Shown here: positions 31,602 to 44,400 of the stretch, piece after piece
Numbering within the stretch: the first letter of the stretch is position 1
How the letters are laid out: every line of letters starts with the position of its first letter
NCBI GenBank assembly: GCA_964020085.1
Contig: OZ026603.1
Location: 3,983,865 to 4,047,864 of the forward strand
Length of the DNA: 64,000 nt
Direction: 5' to 3'
Source of the DNA: Micromussa lordhowensis
Lineage: Eukaryota; Cnidaria; Anthozoa; Scleractinia; Lobophylliidae
Translations under genes and position numbers: made by a program
The notes under the pieces: generated by a model
The model's database searches: none
What the model was told of the DNA's origin: nothing
Seen by the model: only the letters and a program-made list of their open reading frames with translations

Positions 31602-32846
31602 TTAGTTGAATGAAAAGCGTTCGTTGATACCGTGAGGATTAAGAGTGCCGATTTGAAAACTAAATCTTTGTTCAAGAGTTTTACGGCTTTCTGTGCCTCC
31701 TTGATGTAGGGAGAGGCCGCAGACTGCCATATGTTGCTTAGAATGATTCGGCAGATTAAAGTGTCTAGCAACCGGTTTAGAAGCGTCTTTATCGTCTTTC
31801 TCTACGTCGCGAAGGTGTTCTCGGAAACGGTCGCCTAGTCGTCTACCTGTTTCGCCGATATATAACTTTTTGCAAAGAGTGCAAGTTATACAGTAGATGA
31901 CATTGGCTGAGGTACAGGTAAATTGATCTGTGATCTTAATGGATCGCTTGGGTCCCGACAATTTCTCAACGGTGTTAATGAAAGGACATGTTTTACATCG
32001 CGCGCGTGCGCATTTAAAAGTTCCAGGTTGTTCAGTCGTTTTGAATGCACTTCTAACTAAAAAGTTACCTATGTTTTTGTCGCGTTTGAATGAAATTAAT
32101 GGCGGTTGCGAAAAGATTCTACCAGTATCGGGATCATTTTGAAGTAATTTAAAGTTTTTGAGAATGATGGATTTTACTGCGTGATTGTGAGGGTGAAATG
32201 TGAGGGTGAATGGAATTCTATTATTATTCTCCTTCTGAGACGTTTGTAGTGCTGACTGCCGATCAATTTGTTGGGCACGATGATGGCCTGCTTGAACAAC
32301 AGAGGCAGGATATCCACGTTTGTCGAAAAAATTGCACATTTCCTCTGATTTAAAGGAAAAATCAGAGTCCTCACTACAAAGGCGACGAAGTCTAAGAAAC
32401 TGAGAATAAGGAATAGAATTCTTGACGTGTGATGGATGTGAAGATGAATACAACAAATAGCTACGAGAATCTGTGGGTTTGTAGTGCACACTGGTGCATA
32501 AACCGTTGCCTTCGACAGAAACTTTGATATCTAGAAATGCCAAAGAAGTATTGGAAATTTCCCAGGTATACTTAAGAGCCGGATGAAACGAATTAACAGC
32601 AGTTATAAATTGATTGAGTTCCTCTCTGGTAGAGGAAGTGGCGCCGACACAATCGTCAATGTAGCGACGGTAAAGCTCAGGTTTAGGGCCGTTGTATTGA
32701 TTAAAAAATTCGTGTTCAATGTAGCCTACGAAAAGATTGGCGTAGCTGGGTCCCATTTTGGTGCCCATGGCCACACCATTGATTTGTTTATAATAACTGG
32801 TAGCGTAGCTCCACATTTCTGTATATAAACCACACACAACCCACAA
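31602..32846 (-). CDS. Penelope-like reverse transcriptase / GIY-YIG endonuclease, N-truncated
   Basis: A 414-codon ORF. The N terminus begins inside the terminal repeat and enters RT near its palm: GVAMGTKMGPSYANL at residues 24-38, and the catalytic YRRYIDDCVG at 59-68. A connector with cysteine pairs follows, then a GIY-YIG nuclease: CITCTLCKKLYIGETGRRLG near 320-338, with conserved Arg and His downstream. RT plus GIY-YIG is diagnostic of Penelope-like elements. The fingers of RT are missing. Confidence 0.92.
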   Translation of the reverse strand: MWVVCGLYTEMWSYATSYYKQINGVAMGTKMGPSYANLFVGYIEHEFFNQYNGPKPELYRRYIDDCVGATSSTREELNQFITAVNSFHPALKYTWEISNTSLAFLDIKVSVEGNGLCTSVHYKPTDSRSYLLYSSSHPSHVKNSIPYSQFLRLRRLCSEDSDFSFKSEEMCNFFDKRGYPASVVQAGHHRAQQIDRQSALQTSQKENNNRIPFTLTFHPHNHAVKSIILKNFKLLQNDPDTGRIFSQPPLISFKRDKNIGNFLVRSAFKTTEQPGTFKCARARCKTCPFINTVEKLSGPKRSIKITDQFTCTSANVIYCITCTLCKKLYIGETGRRLGDRFREHLRDVEKDDKDASKPVARHFNLPNHSKQHMAVCGLSLHQGGTESRKTLEQRFSFQIGTLNPHGINERFSFN

Positions 32847-32852
32847 TTCCTT

Positions 32853-32900
32853 GATTCGCTCCGACGAAGGGCTAACGCTCGAAACGTCAGCTTCCGAATC
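32853..32900 (+). ncRNA. Hammerhead-like motif, right Penelope arm
   Basis: Reverse-complement partner of 31463-31510, with the same CCGACGA core change. It is antisense to the element's ORF because the arms are inverted. Confidence 0.5.
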
Positions 32901-32961
32901 TCTTTACGGTGGACAATTTACATTATCAACCCAGTTGATAAAACCAAATTATCTTGCAATA

Positions 32962-32998
<37 letters not shown>

Positions 32999-33022
32999 TG
33001 CCCCCTTTATGCAATGGTAATA

Positions 33023-33372
33023 AACTGACTATTGAAAGCTATTCGGAGATTCACTAAAATTACCGGTACTTATTCATGTCGCTTGCTTTGTTTTATTTTG
33101 TATTTTTCCAGCAAATAGTTATGGTTTGTAATTGTTGCTTAGGTTTTACCTACTGATTTATCTATCGATTTACCGATTACCAATAAATCTGAGTTGGAAC
33201 GACCTGTAAGCTTGGAATTGATCCTGTCACAGTTAATAGTAATTTCAACCAATCAACTGAAAGAAAATCTGTCTCTAACTGCCAAGCGCTATCATGATGA
33301 TGCTATAGCCAAATACTGGAAGACTTGATAAGGTAATCTTTAGTTATTAATTTATAAATACATCATGATTAT
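33023..33372. other. 3' flank of the F-box gene
   Basis: No ORF or repeat recognised. It probably includes the F-box gene 3' UTR on the minus strand. Confidence 0.4.
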
Positions 33373-36199
33373 CTATGTACACCACCCACCCTGAGTAACA
33401 AGGGGGGGACCCACAGTGCATTTTGGTGGGATGACCTCTTCACCATAATAATTGATGATGGTCATTTGTGGCATTATAGAAACAAGTTCATCCAGTAATT
33501 CGTCTGGCACTAGATTACACTGTGTTGCGTCAAGCCGTCTTAATCTAGGCATACGCTGAGGAATTTCCTTCAGTGGTTTTCCACGCAAGTCTTTTGCACC
33601 ACAAATATTCATATCAATTATTTGAGTGCAGTTGTGGACTACACGCTCCAGGCCGACATCAGTAACTTCCCAACACCAGGAGATATCAATGCTTTGCAGT
33701 TTTCTACAGCTGATGAAAAACAAAAGATATATAGTAACTTACTGTCTTTTTATTGACACTTAAAAAGCTTGCTCGTGTATAGGTGGTGTGCATTCGCTTA
33801 AATGCATTTGAAACATTAAAATATTATATGACTGAGAAACTTACTTCATTCTGATTGGCTAAGGGCAGGCCAATTTTTTGTTAATTCTTAATTTGCACTA
33901 CAGTGTGTAGGCAATTGGTTAGGATCTTCTCAGTCGTTCCCCAAGATTTACTTCTTTGCATCTTCATTCCTTTTGTTTCTTCCTTTTCAAGATACATCTT
34001 TTTGTTTGACCTTTTGATTATCTTTTTGCGAGTTTTTACATGGATTTTATATCTAACAAGAACTGACAGTCTAATCACTTAGGGTTAGGGTTTTTTCTTT
34101 GACAGTTATCTCTCCCTAGTCTTGTTTAGATCAGGATTGCGCTGTGAGTGATATAAAGATGACATATAATTTAGTTAGTTATTAGGTACCTGTCAGCCAA
34201 GGCTTTAACAGCAATGTCATTAAGACTTGTGCACTCAGCCACATTGATGTGCAGTAAACCTGTGGCACTACCAGTTCTTTGTGGGTGAAGATGTTCAAAC
34301 AGCTCCTTTAGACCCTCTGCAGAAAATTCTGTGCCTTTCTTCAGTGTTAATGACACTAGATTCACCATACTCTGCATACGTATCAAGGATTGGTCAGTCA
34401 GTGAATCACAAAATGACAAACCAAAAGATCTACAGGAAGAGATAAACAGCCATGGTCACTCATAAGTTAAAATAAGCATTACCTACCCAGGCTTACCCAC
34501 CCCAGATTGTCACACAATCAACAACATGGTGCTTATATATATTACCATATATTTTACAATTTTGTTTCCATTGACAAGAGACTGGAAATAGGCCAGGAGT
34601 GCCAATCAAGTACCAACCACATTTTGCGACAGTCAAAGAAGAGTACTGCCGGAGGTAGTCTACAATTTCCAAACAAATTTGCTGTTCCATTTGACTTTAA
34701 ACTGAAATTTCTAGATTTTTTCATTATCTTAACAGTAAGCACTCATGGTAAAACAGGAGGAGATTGAATGGTGATGAGAGAAAGGAAGAAATCCCCTTGC
34801 GGCTTCATCGCTCATTTTTGCAGCTTCACTGCTTGTTCCTTGCCCCAGAAATCCACTGAAATCACCAGCTATGCAGGCTAATCAATTTCAAAAAGCTCAG
34901 TTTTCAAAATATGTTCTGTCCATACAAAAACGCAAAGCTTGCATTTTCAAATCACCCGATTTGATGAGCGTTTTTGAAAAGCTCTATTTCTCATGGATGC
35001 AGAAATAAAGTTGCCTTTTCAAATTTTTTCAGCATAGTGTGGGTGGGGCCTTAGAAACAGGCTATATAAAAATTACATAGGCCTTAGAAGTAACTAAAGG
35101 TAAAGTCTGCATACGAGCCAAGTGGCCCATCAGGCCAGAGCTTATCCTGGTTTCCATAGCATGAAGCAACTAGGAGTGTTTCTACTCCCCCCTGGATGAG
35201 ATGCTAGTCCATTGCAGGGTTACCCCCATCATTAAATTTGCCGGTACCCATTTACAAACCTGACCTTCCTGTGTACATATTGCTTATAAAATAAAATAAA
35301 TAAAACATGATCAATAATTTGAATGAGTTTGCTCACTTTAAGTGTCGGCATTTTACAATAAGCTCGACAGTATAATCAATCATGTTCTCCCCATCTAACC
35401 ATAAATGCTCAAGACAACCACGGCAATTCTCAACCAACACTGCTATAGCATTGTGGGTAATCCACTGAACACCATCAAAGTTAAGGTAGGAAAGTTGATG
35501 ACACTCCGTGGAGAGGAACTTAAGTCCATTGTCTGTAAGATGGGTACAGTGGGAAGCATTTAGCTTCCTTAATGGCAGCTTGTTAAGGCCTTCCAAACAA
35601 TGATCTGTCACAGCACATCCTGCTAAATTCATGTCACGCAAGTTAGGGCAAAACGTGACAAATTGGTCAAGAATATGCCCAGTAACTTGATCACAGAAAG
35701 AAAGTGACAGCGCCTGCAGGTAAGGACACGATTGAGCTAGAATGCTACAGCCGTGTAAAGACAGTTCAGTTCTTGGCTGAAGACAGAGGTCTTTGACAAG
35801 CGGACACTTTGATTTTATAATATCGCTGACTTCTTCAAGCGAAAATTCTCGGTTGCTTTCCCAAAATGACAGTTTCTGCCTTAAAAGAGGGCATTGCGAA
35901 TAATGAAGCCACAGTTTGCAAACCAGAGAGACGTATTTGCATAACTCTTGAACGGTTAAGAACGAAAAGATGTTGATGATGAGTTCTTCTGGAAGAATAT
36001 CGAATGGACAGAAATCTTCCCGCTTTCCTGAATCGTCAGGTGTGTCTTGCTTTTCCGGAAAATGCTTTTCGGGAATTTCTTCCAAGAGAAACGTTTCCTC
36101 GATATCATCATCGTCAAATTCATCGCCTAGTTTGTCTTCATCTAAATCTGAAAACCTCACAATCTCCTCAAACACTCCAAAACCAACTCCGGAATCCAT
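33373..36199 (-). CDS. F-box and leucine-rich-repeat protein (FBXL type), 479 aa
   Basis: Exons on the minus strand: 36199-35337, 34429-34190, 33709-33373. Both introns are phase 2 with donors GTGAGC and GTACCT, and the joined frame is 480 codons including the stop. An acidic N terminus (residues 10-50) precedes an F-box at about 66-110 (FDILPEELIINIFSFL, then VCKLWL). A run of LRRs of the cysteine-containing type follows (CPYLQALSLSFCDQVT, then LRDMNLAGCAVTD). F-box proteins bind SKP1 in SCF ubiquitin ligases and the LRRs bind substrate. The exact FBXL orthologue is not clear. I chose the Met at 36199; an upstream in-frame Met at 36364 would add a hydrophobic, less likely N terminus. It lies head-to-head with UTP18. 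A SINE sits in intron 1. Confidence 0.9.
35098..35265 (-). mobile_element. SINE family A, 5'-truncated copy
   Basis: Matches the tail half of the SINE at 2941-3237 but lacks the tRNA head. Located in intron 1 of the F-box gene. Confidence 0.85.
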
Positions 36200-36552
36200 G
36201 AATTCATGTTGAATTGCAGACGATTTACAAGTTGTGTACAACGTACACAACAGGGGTAGGGCAAGGTGGCCGCACAACAGTGAGAAAACTTTAAAAGGAT
36301 GTAATTTTAAACGTGTTGAAAATGATGAGTCTAAGCTTGTCAAAAGTGTCAAAATAGTTTGCAAACACGTGCCTGTTGTTGCGATTTAAAAACAATTTTG
36401 AGAAAAACACCCCTCCCCTGTAAAATAACCTTTGGCGATATGCTGGTTAAGAAACATGAAGTAGCCAACGATAGTGACAACAACCGCTGGCTATATGCGT
36501 TCCACGTGAATCGAGCGAATTTTCTGTGCTGTGCGGATTGTTAAGGCTAAAG
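36200..36552. promoter_or_regulatory. Bidirectional promoter region, F-box gene / UTP18
   Basis: 353 bases separate the two divergent start codons. Two perfect CACGTG E-boxes lie at 36366-36371 and 36503-36508. No TATA box is evident. E-boxes of this type are Myc/Max or USF targets in animals and are common at ribosome-biogenesis genes. Regulation by such factors is inference. Confidence 0.6.
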
Positions 36553-38445
36553 ATGTTAAGAAAAAAGCAAAAACGCCAGATAGAACAGCATAAATCCGAG
36601 GAGAGTTCCTCTAAAATATGTAAAAAGGACTCGGCTTCTGAGAACTCAGATGACGAGGACGAAAGGACGTTAGAGAGATTGGTGTTTGGAGGTCAAAATG
36701 ATGTTATTAGGGAACTTGACAAAGACTTCGCTGAAGATCAGGATGGGTTTTATAGTTCAAGTGATGAGGTGAGGAATTCTGTGAAAACGCACAGATCTCT
36801 CTTAGTTACAAGTTTAATGTATTTATGTTTCAGTGGAAAGGTTTCAATTATGCCTCAATAAGCACTGTGCAGACACTTAAGCTTACTTTTAATTGTACAA
36901 TGGATATTTAGTTACCTGAATCAGGGTTGTCTTAAAACTGAACTGTTGGTCAGGCACAGACATATTCATGTACATGGTTGTTGTTGAATGTTTATAGTGG
37001 TCGATGTGCTTAGCTACACCCACCTAGTTCGCGGACATGCCACTTAAACTGAAGGAATGAAACATTTCAAATTAGGATAATACATGTAGGCTTAAGAATC
37101 CCAACTGGCGGGAGGTAGACCAGTCGGCTATTTAAAAGTATGACTGAGAAGTTGAACTAGGGTCTACCAAGAAACAACTCCAGCTTAGTGGTCATTGCGG
37201 GACTCAAACTCGCGACCTCCAGATTTCAAGTCTGGCACCCTAACCACTCGGCCATGCTGCCTGACACAAATGGGACGCAGCATGGCATATAATTTTCTCA
37301 TTGTGCAGCATTATATGGTAGGAAGGGAAATATAAGGGGTTGAACAATGCATAGAAAATATGAATTATTGTGGGGGAACATCAGGAAGTTTCTCATAAAA
37401 CATAACTCTGAGGTGTGATTTTTGAGCTTTATTTTCTCATCAAATGCGTTACCCTCACCCTATTTAGCCTGCCTCTCGTCCCCTTGAGGCCCGCAATGTT
37501 ATCTGTTCAGCATTAAGAATAGTGATTTCTTACCAAACGGGCTGAAAGTCCTTGATTTTTGGACTTCCCCACTTCCTGAGCCACTAGAGTTTTAATGTTG
37601 TTTTCATTACGAAAATATTGACATCGGCATACGTGTAGGTAACTTGTCCCCCTCCACCAGGCTAAATAGAATTAAAAGCATTACATGTAAATCAACATGT
37701 CTGAAAGTCAAGATGATCTGGAGCTGTTAGCAATAACTTTTATTTTGTGTAATTATCATTTCAAATAAATGTCAGTGACGAAGTGTACGTTTCCTTCATT
37801 TCATTGAGGATGATGATGAAGATGAGGATGAATCTCGCCATGCTACTAGAAAAAGTGAGACACTTGAAGGTCGGCAGCCAGCTTGGGAAGATGATGCTGA
37901 TGAGGAAGAAAGGTGGATGTCACATGTAGAAACCAAGCTTAAGTTTGTTTAGATTTTTTCGTTGAACCATGAAAAAAGAAGCTGTAAAAGAATAACTTGT
38001 TTTAATTTTCAAAATGTCTATATGTGTATTTGTAAATGCAGCTTTCTCGCTGCTTGTTTAAAGTTTTGTATCAGAATATCCAGGATAGCTTTGATCTGTG
38101 CAGGCGAAAACTTTGATTGTTAAACCTTAGTTTTAGTCTTAAGTTTTTAGCTTTTATTACTTCTGTGTTTTAGACATTTACATGTAACTTGTATATTTTT
38201 AGACTTTTATGTTTTAGAGGAACCTCTTGAAAACCACCTGTAGGCAGTTAATATGAATTTATTATTATTTAACAATTATTCACCGAAGTGGAGGTAAATA
38301 TCCACCACTTTCACCGACACTGAGGTGAATAATTGTTTTAGTATATACTACACAAGCTGAATAACTAGCAGCCCAAAGAGTAACTTCATTAGTTAAAATA
38401 TAGCGACCAAAGCCACTTTGTTTTTTCTTCGGCTGCTCGGAGGTG

Positions 38446-38482
<37 letters not shown>

Positions 38483-41400
38483 AGCGCACGCGAAAAGTAC
38501 TATTCACTTGTGTGGTATATACTAATATTAATTATTATTATTTTGTTAGGACACCTTAAAAAGAACATACACTGTACATTAATACTGTGCAGGTACATTG
38601 TTGTATTGGGTTATCTCAAAACTGTATCCTTCAATACGCAAATGAACTTGTACATGTACATGTATACACACTGTACACTATGTCTTGTATACAGTCAAAC
38701 TTCCACTAACGCCACCTCTCTACAATGGCTACATTTTGGTGCCGACTGCAGATAGTCCATACATTCACTCTCATTTTAACCTCTCTACAATGGCCACTTC
38801 TCTGCAATGGGAATTGCCACTAAAATGCATCCTGACTGCTAAAATAACCTCTTGAGATCAGCCAGTTAATCCATGACTGACAAACAGTGTATATGTTGCA
38901 GGTCAAAATGAAATTCAGGTTAAAATGAAATTCCTTTGTTCTTTACCCTGATTATTTATGGATCGTGAATAATTAGGGTTAGAGGACAAAGGAAATTGAG
39001 AATCAAACTAGGTCAAAATCATTTTAACCTGAATTTCATTTTGGCCTGCAACATATACAAAACCCTACATGTATTTCTTGAAGTTATTGTAAAAGGTTAC
39101 CAGACTTGATCCGTACACATGTTGTTGGTTTTTATTTCTGTTTAGTTATTGTTTTATTGATACATTTATGTATATTTATTAGAAATACTTTATAAGTATT
39201 TCCACCTCTCTACAGCAGAGCTACTTTTCTCTGTCCTCAAGGTGGCTGTTGTGGAGAGGTCCGACTGTGTTACATGCTAACTCCAGAATTTTTTGTAGGA
39301 TTGAGATCTCTTCAGAGTCGCGCTTAAAAAAGTTGAGAGATACTGAAGATGAGACAGTGGTCACTGGAAAGAAATTCAGCCAAAAGCTTAAAAGACAGTG
39401 AGTGTGTGTTTGCTTTAAAATATTTTTTTCCTACTGATCTTACATGTTGAAATTCAAATTAGTGATAAGTGGAGTTTGAGCCTTAGTTCTTTCTTAGTTT
39501 TAAGTCAGTTACTCAAAATTTTGACTTGATTAATTAAGTCATTAAGAAAGGTATATATAATATAAGGTAATAACACCATACTAATAATTAATTATTATTA
39601 ATATTTCTCTCTTGTGAAATTCAGGTTTGAAAAAATATATGGTGATGCAAGCTGGGCAGACTTGGACAAAAAGACAAGGAAAGGTACTAAAAACTTCATA
39701 GTGTCAAATGTTAAATAAATGTTGTTACCTTCAAAGATTGAAAAAGTAGGATGTTTATTTGCTTCCAGAAATGAGGAGAAGCACAACTTTTAATTTTATT
39801 TGATTTGCATTTAAAGACCACTTCCCACTTCCAACTAGTAAATTAATCAATAGTTAACCTTTAGAATAGGAATTTTAAAATAGTGTTCCTTTGCAATGTA
39901 GTTTATTGAACACAGCTTTATGAAGCGATTTTACAGGTGTCCCCCTTAATTTTTGGCTCATAAATATAAGCAATAACTAAATTTGGCACAAAAATATCCT
40001 TGGATATTTGTCTGTGGACATTAATCTGTTCTGAAAAGCAAACAGTTTTCTGTGAGCTTAAAAGAAGTTTTACCGCATTCATGCTTGGCTATATATTGTT
40101 GCAGTTGTTTTTTGCATGCTTGCATTACAAAAGGTTATTAAAATCTCACAAGAAGTTAAAGCAGCAGTAATTCAGTTTCTTTAAAGCTCTCACATGATGA
40201 ATGTCTCATCTTGCGACAAAAATATTGGATGACCAGAATTGCGATTGTTATTTACAGATTCATCAAGTGAAGATGATGAGGGTGAGTCAGTTCTGAAGCG
40301 AGCAGGAAGACTTCTGACTGGAAAAGCAGATTACCTGCCTTCTGGCATTCTTGATATTACAAGAATGAAAGATGCAAATATAGATAAACCTTCCAATGTA
40401 AGTGTTAAATATGAACGTTAACATACATGTACCGGTAGATGTTCTGAACAGATTTATACTTGCATGTCTAAATTGACTATATGTAACTATGTACATAATG
40501 AGAAAATTGTGACATCTAGTAGGGAGAATTTGTACATGTCAAGCACTTAAGAATAGTACATTCGTGAAATTAACCTACTTTGCGTAGCAGCCATTAATTT
40601 TCCTTTCCTTTTCCTGGTGGAGAGATCAAACAAGTGAGCGAGCAAGCGGGTGAGCGAAGGAATGCACCTGGGGTGAGCAAAATATCAGGGGGGTAGTTGG
40701 GAAGAGGTGAGCGAGAAGGGGAGAGGGTGGGGAGAAAAGGAATCCCCTGCAGTCAATACCAAACATTTAACCAAACTCCATTCACCCACGAACAGGGAGC
40801 AATAGCGCAATTTGATTGGTTAGTAGCCCGTCAATCAAAAAGTGACATCAGAAATTTGACATCCATGCATAATCCAACATCCGTAACACAACAAGATCAA
40901 AATACATTGGCTGAGTCTAAAGAAGCGTTTGAATTTTCTGTTCAGGAAATGTTGAAGAAGATCTTTTGCAAAACGGCAAACACATCGATCTAAAATCGGA
41001 GCAAGAAGCTGCCATTACATGTAGAGTCTATCTAGTCCATAGACAGGATGTCCTTGCAATCCAGTTATCAAATACTTGTGGCAGTGAAGGAGAAAATTTA
41101 AAAAGCTTCTGCATGTATTTTCATGGCCTGTCCAGTGGGAAATGCGGTTGACACCAGGGTTGACCGGCCTACACGTGCGGCTCCTACAGTTTGTGACATT
41201 TGTACATTTGCTGTTCTCTTTTCAGTCTCTGGACCTTTCTATGCTTCACATGTGTTTATGAGGGGCACTTTATGCTGTGTTATTAATAGGAATTTTAAGT
41301 AGAGTGGAGCCTTCAGACAGTGCTTTTTCAAATTTTTTAGAGGTCTACATGTACATGGTTGCTGCTGTTATCTGCATGTCGCTTTGCAGAGTTTGACACC

Positions 41401-44400
41401 TCTTTCTAAAATTTGCCATGTGCTTACACTTTGTATTGGCTCATTTCTGTTGTAAGATATGTTTTAAATTTTCTATGCATTGGCTTTTGAGGGAAAAAGT
41501 TTGACATATTAATTTTTGTGAACATGTACATATATTGTGTACATCTATTGTGCTGCCCATCCGGTTGATTCAGAGAACTGTCAATTACAATACATTGCTT
41601 CTTATCATGATAACATAGATATCACATCCTCATTGTGTTTTCTTTCAGTGACTGCCGTAGCTTTACTTGGAGAAAGCTACGGTATATGTACCTTTGGACA
41701 GAGAAGTCCATTTCTTGCATCAATCTACATGTACATTTTCCAAACCTCGTTTTAGACACGGCAATTGTCAGAAGCCATATCATTATGAAAAGGAAACGTA
41801 TTTACGCGCACTATGATTTACCAGACGTTAATGATCATTGGTGCTCAGCATGTTTGGTGGTGTTCGGTAAAATGTCTGGGATTTAATGCAGGTGTTTCCA
41901 TCGCTCACCTCACCCTCTCCCCCTGCTCCCTCTTTTTATATTCACACTTGCTTGCAGTTTTGTTCCCTTCATGTGCTTTTTTAGAAATGCCTGCTGTGCA
42001 GGCTAAAATTAACCCAGCTACTATTGTAACAAATGTATATAGGACAAGCTGGAATGATTTGTTTGTGAACATCAGGGTTCCTTTAAATCAAATGACTTGT
42101 TTTCTTGCAGGCTACCATCCAGTGTATAGAATTCCACCCCAGTGCCAAGGTTCTTCTCACTGCAGGCTTCAACAAAACATTAGATCTCTTCCAGGTAATT
42201 TAACCCTGTATAACTACAGCACAAGGCGTGGCGGCCTCATGGTTAGTGTGCTCACCTCCAGATTGAGCAGCCCGGGTCCTAGCCCGGGTCCTAGCCCGGG
42301 TCCTAGCCCGGGTCCTAGCCCAGGTTCCAGTCCTGGCCGGGGACATTGTGTTGTGATCTTGGTCAAGACACTTACTCTCACAGTGCCTCTCTCCACCCAG
42401 GTGTTAAATGGGTGGCGGCAAACTTAATGCTGGTGGTAACCCTGCGATAGACTAGTATTCCATCCAGGGGAGATTCTACAGTTATAAATTTTTATTAATA
42501 ATGTTAATTTTATTAGTAACATCAAGTCAGGAAGCTGCACTCATCACAGTGGTTTCCAGGGAGCTCCTGGAATAAATTGATTTCAATGTCTAAAATAGGA
42601 ATAAAGTATATTTAGTACTAGGTACATAATGTAAGAATAGCTATAAAAAAGGTCTAGTGATCAATGTGAACTTTAATGTCAAATGAGGTCCGATCCTTAA
42701 GGGCAGAGTATTTAAACAGTTCATTTGTTTTTTTATTGTCGTTATTTTGTCACATAGCCACAGTGTTACCTTTACATTTTTTAGTGCTGTATGTAACTGA
42801 TTTGTGAGATCATAACCAAGTTCTCATTAAGTTGGTCTAAGTTCATGCCACTACCTAGAAACCTAGAAACAGCTACTTCAATTTCTAAGCCACCTACTTC
42901 TTGTAACATCATATATGTGTAAGTTTGTAAAGAGTATTTAGGGGATACACAGGTTTTTTTTTTTAAATGGCTGAACCTGACTGCGGAAAGTCGAGGCTGT
43001 AGCTAGAGAGAGGGCATGGGGCCGAGGTGTGGTGTATGTTTCATTTATGCCACTGCTTTAGGGTAGAATTGAAAAATAGTCTCTGTAATCTCCTAATATT
43101 CTTGGGAATTGGGACCTGTTCCAAAATTGATTGTTTTGTAAGAATCATCTGCAAGAGAATGCACAAAATAGTATTTCAGAGCCTCTCAATTTCAAACTTT
43201 TCTGGGGGAGCATTCCCAAGACCTCCCTAGAGGCTTGTCTCTTTGACACTCGAATCGGTGTCAGCTGTCTGCTTCATGAAACAAGCCTCTACTCCCTAAA
43301 TTAATGAGAACCCTGTCTTAGTAACAGATGCCAAGATTGTAGAAGAAGTCCAGCTCACTAACTATGCTTCCCACAATTTTTTTCTTATTCTGTCAACAGA
43401 TAGATGGTCAGACCAACCCAAAGCTCCAAAGCATCTTCCTTGAGAGATTTCCTATCCATACAGCTCATTTTACCACTGATGGGGAACAAGTTATTTTAGC
43501 CTCCCAGATAAGGTCATTTTATGTGTATGACATGATCAAGGGAGATGTCATTAAAATTCCTCAAATTAGAGGTATAAACTTCTCAACATCATTAATAATT
43601 CATCAGGAAATCGTGAAAAGAAATTTGTGACAGTGTTTGGATAAATTATCTTAATTAGCATAGATTTTAACAATTTTCTTTCTCCGTTTTCTCCTTAGTT
43701 TAATATTTAGTTTTGATTGAGAAGTTATATCAAACACTCAAGACAGTGTTTGACCACATTTCCAAGTACCTCAAACTTTGTCAAAAATGCTCAGCTGTAC
43801 ATCATATTCTCAACTTCTCTCCTTAGTGTTTGGAAATGTGGTCAAACTGGTCTTTTGTGTTTGATATATACACATGTAGTAATTTGCATGTTGAGTGGCA
43901 TGCTATTGGTCAAAAAGGCCAGAATGTTGTCATAGCTACTACCAACATGTTGATTGTTAGAACTCTATCACCACTTGTCCATCTGTTAAATGGCTTGTTC
44001 ATGTCTGGGCAGTACTGTACAACAAGTTCTTCAGTCTACAAGGTGTACATGTATGTGTTAGTGAAGTTTCTGTCAGTTGGTGAAATTTCCATATTTAGTG
44101 GGACTTAGTTTTTCTTATAACATGTACATTTAAACTGTATGTTGAATTTTGGAAAGGCATTAAAATAAGGAAAGCATCTGAACTTCCGCCTGGCAATTTG
44201 TTTACAATATAATCATACATGTACATGTATGTTCAAACTTTATTATCTCTGAGCATGTGATGTACAGTTTGTACAGCTCGACACAGCACAGTTCTCTGCC
44301 CTGTTATTGCAGTACCTACTTCTAGTTTAGCTTAGGATATGAACGCCACATTTGATGTAAAGGGTACATTAGGTATAAAAGGTACATTTTATATGAATCC

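Larger units (their letters stand above)
31412..33009 (-). mobile_element. Penelope-like retroelement with inverted terminal repeats
   Basis: A 13-bp target duplication (TGCAATGGTAATA) flanks the element at 31399-31411 and 33010-33022. Terminal repeats about 140 bp long lie in inverted orientation (31412-31561 against about 32806-32951), with an extra tail to 33009. The coding strand is minus. Each arm carries a hammerhead-like motif. The coding region is 5' truncated, but the part left is intact, which implies a young insertion. Confidence 0.93.

Noticed and set aside
41813..42427. 204-codon plus-strand ORF
   Set aside because: It reads UTP18 exon 6 in the wrong frame and then a SINE with its minisatellite.
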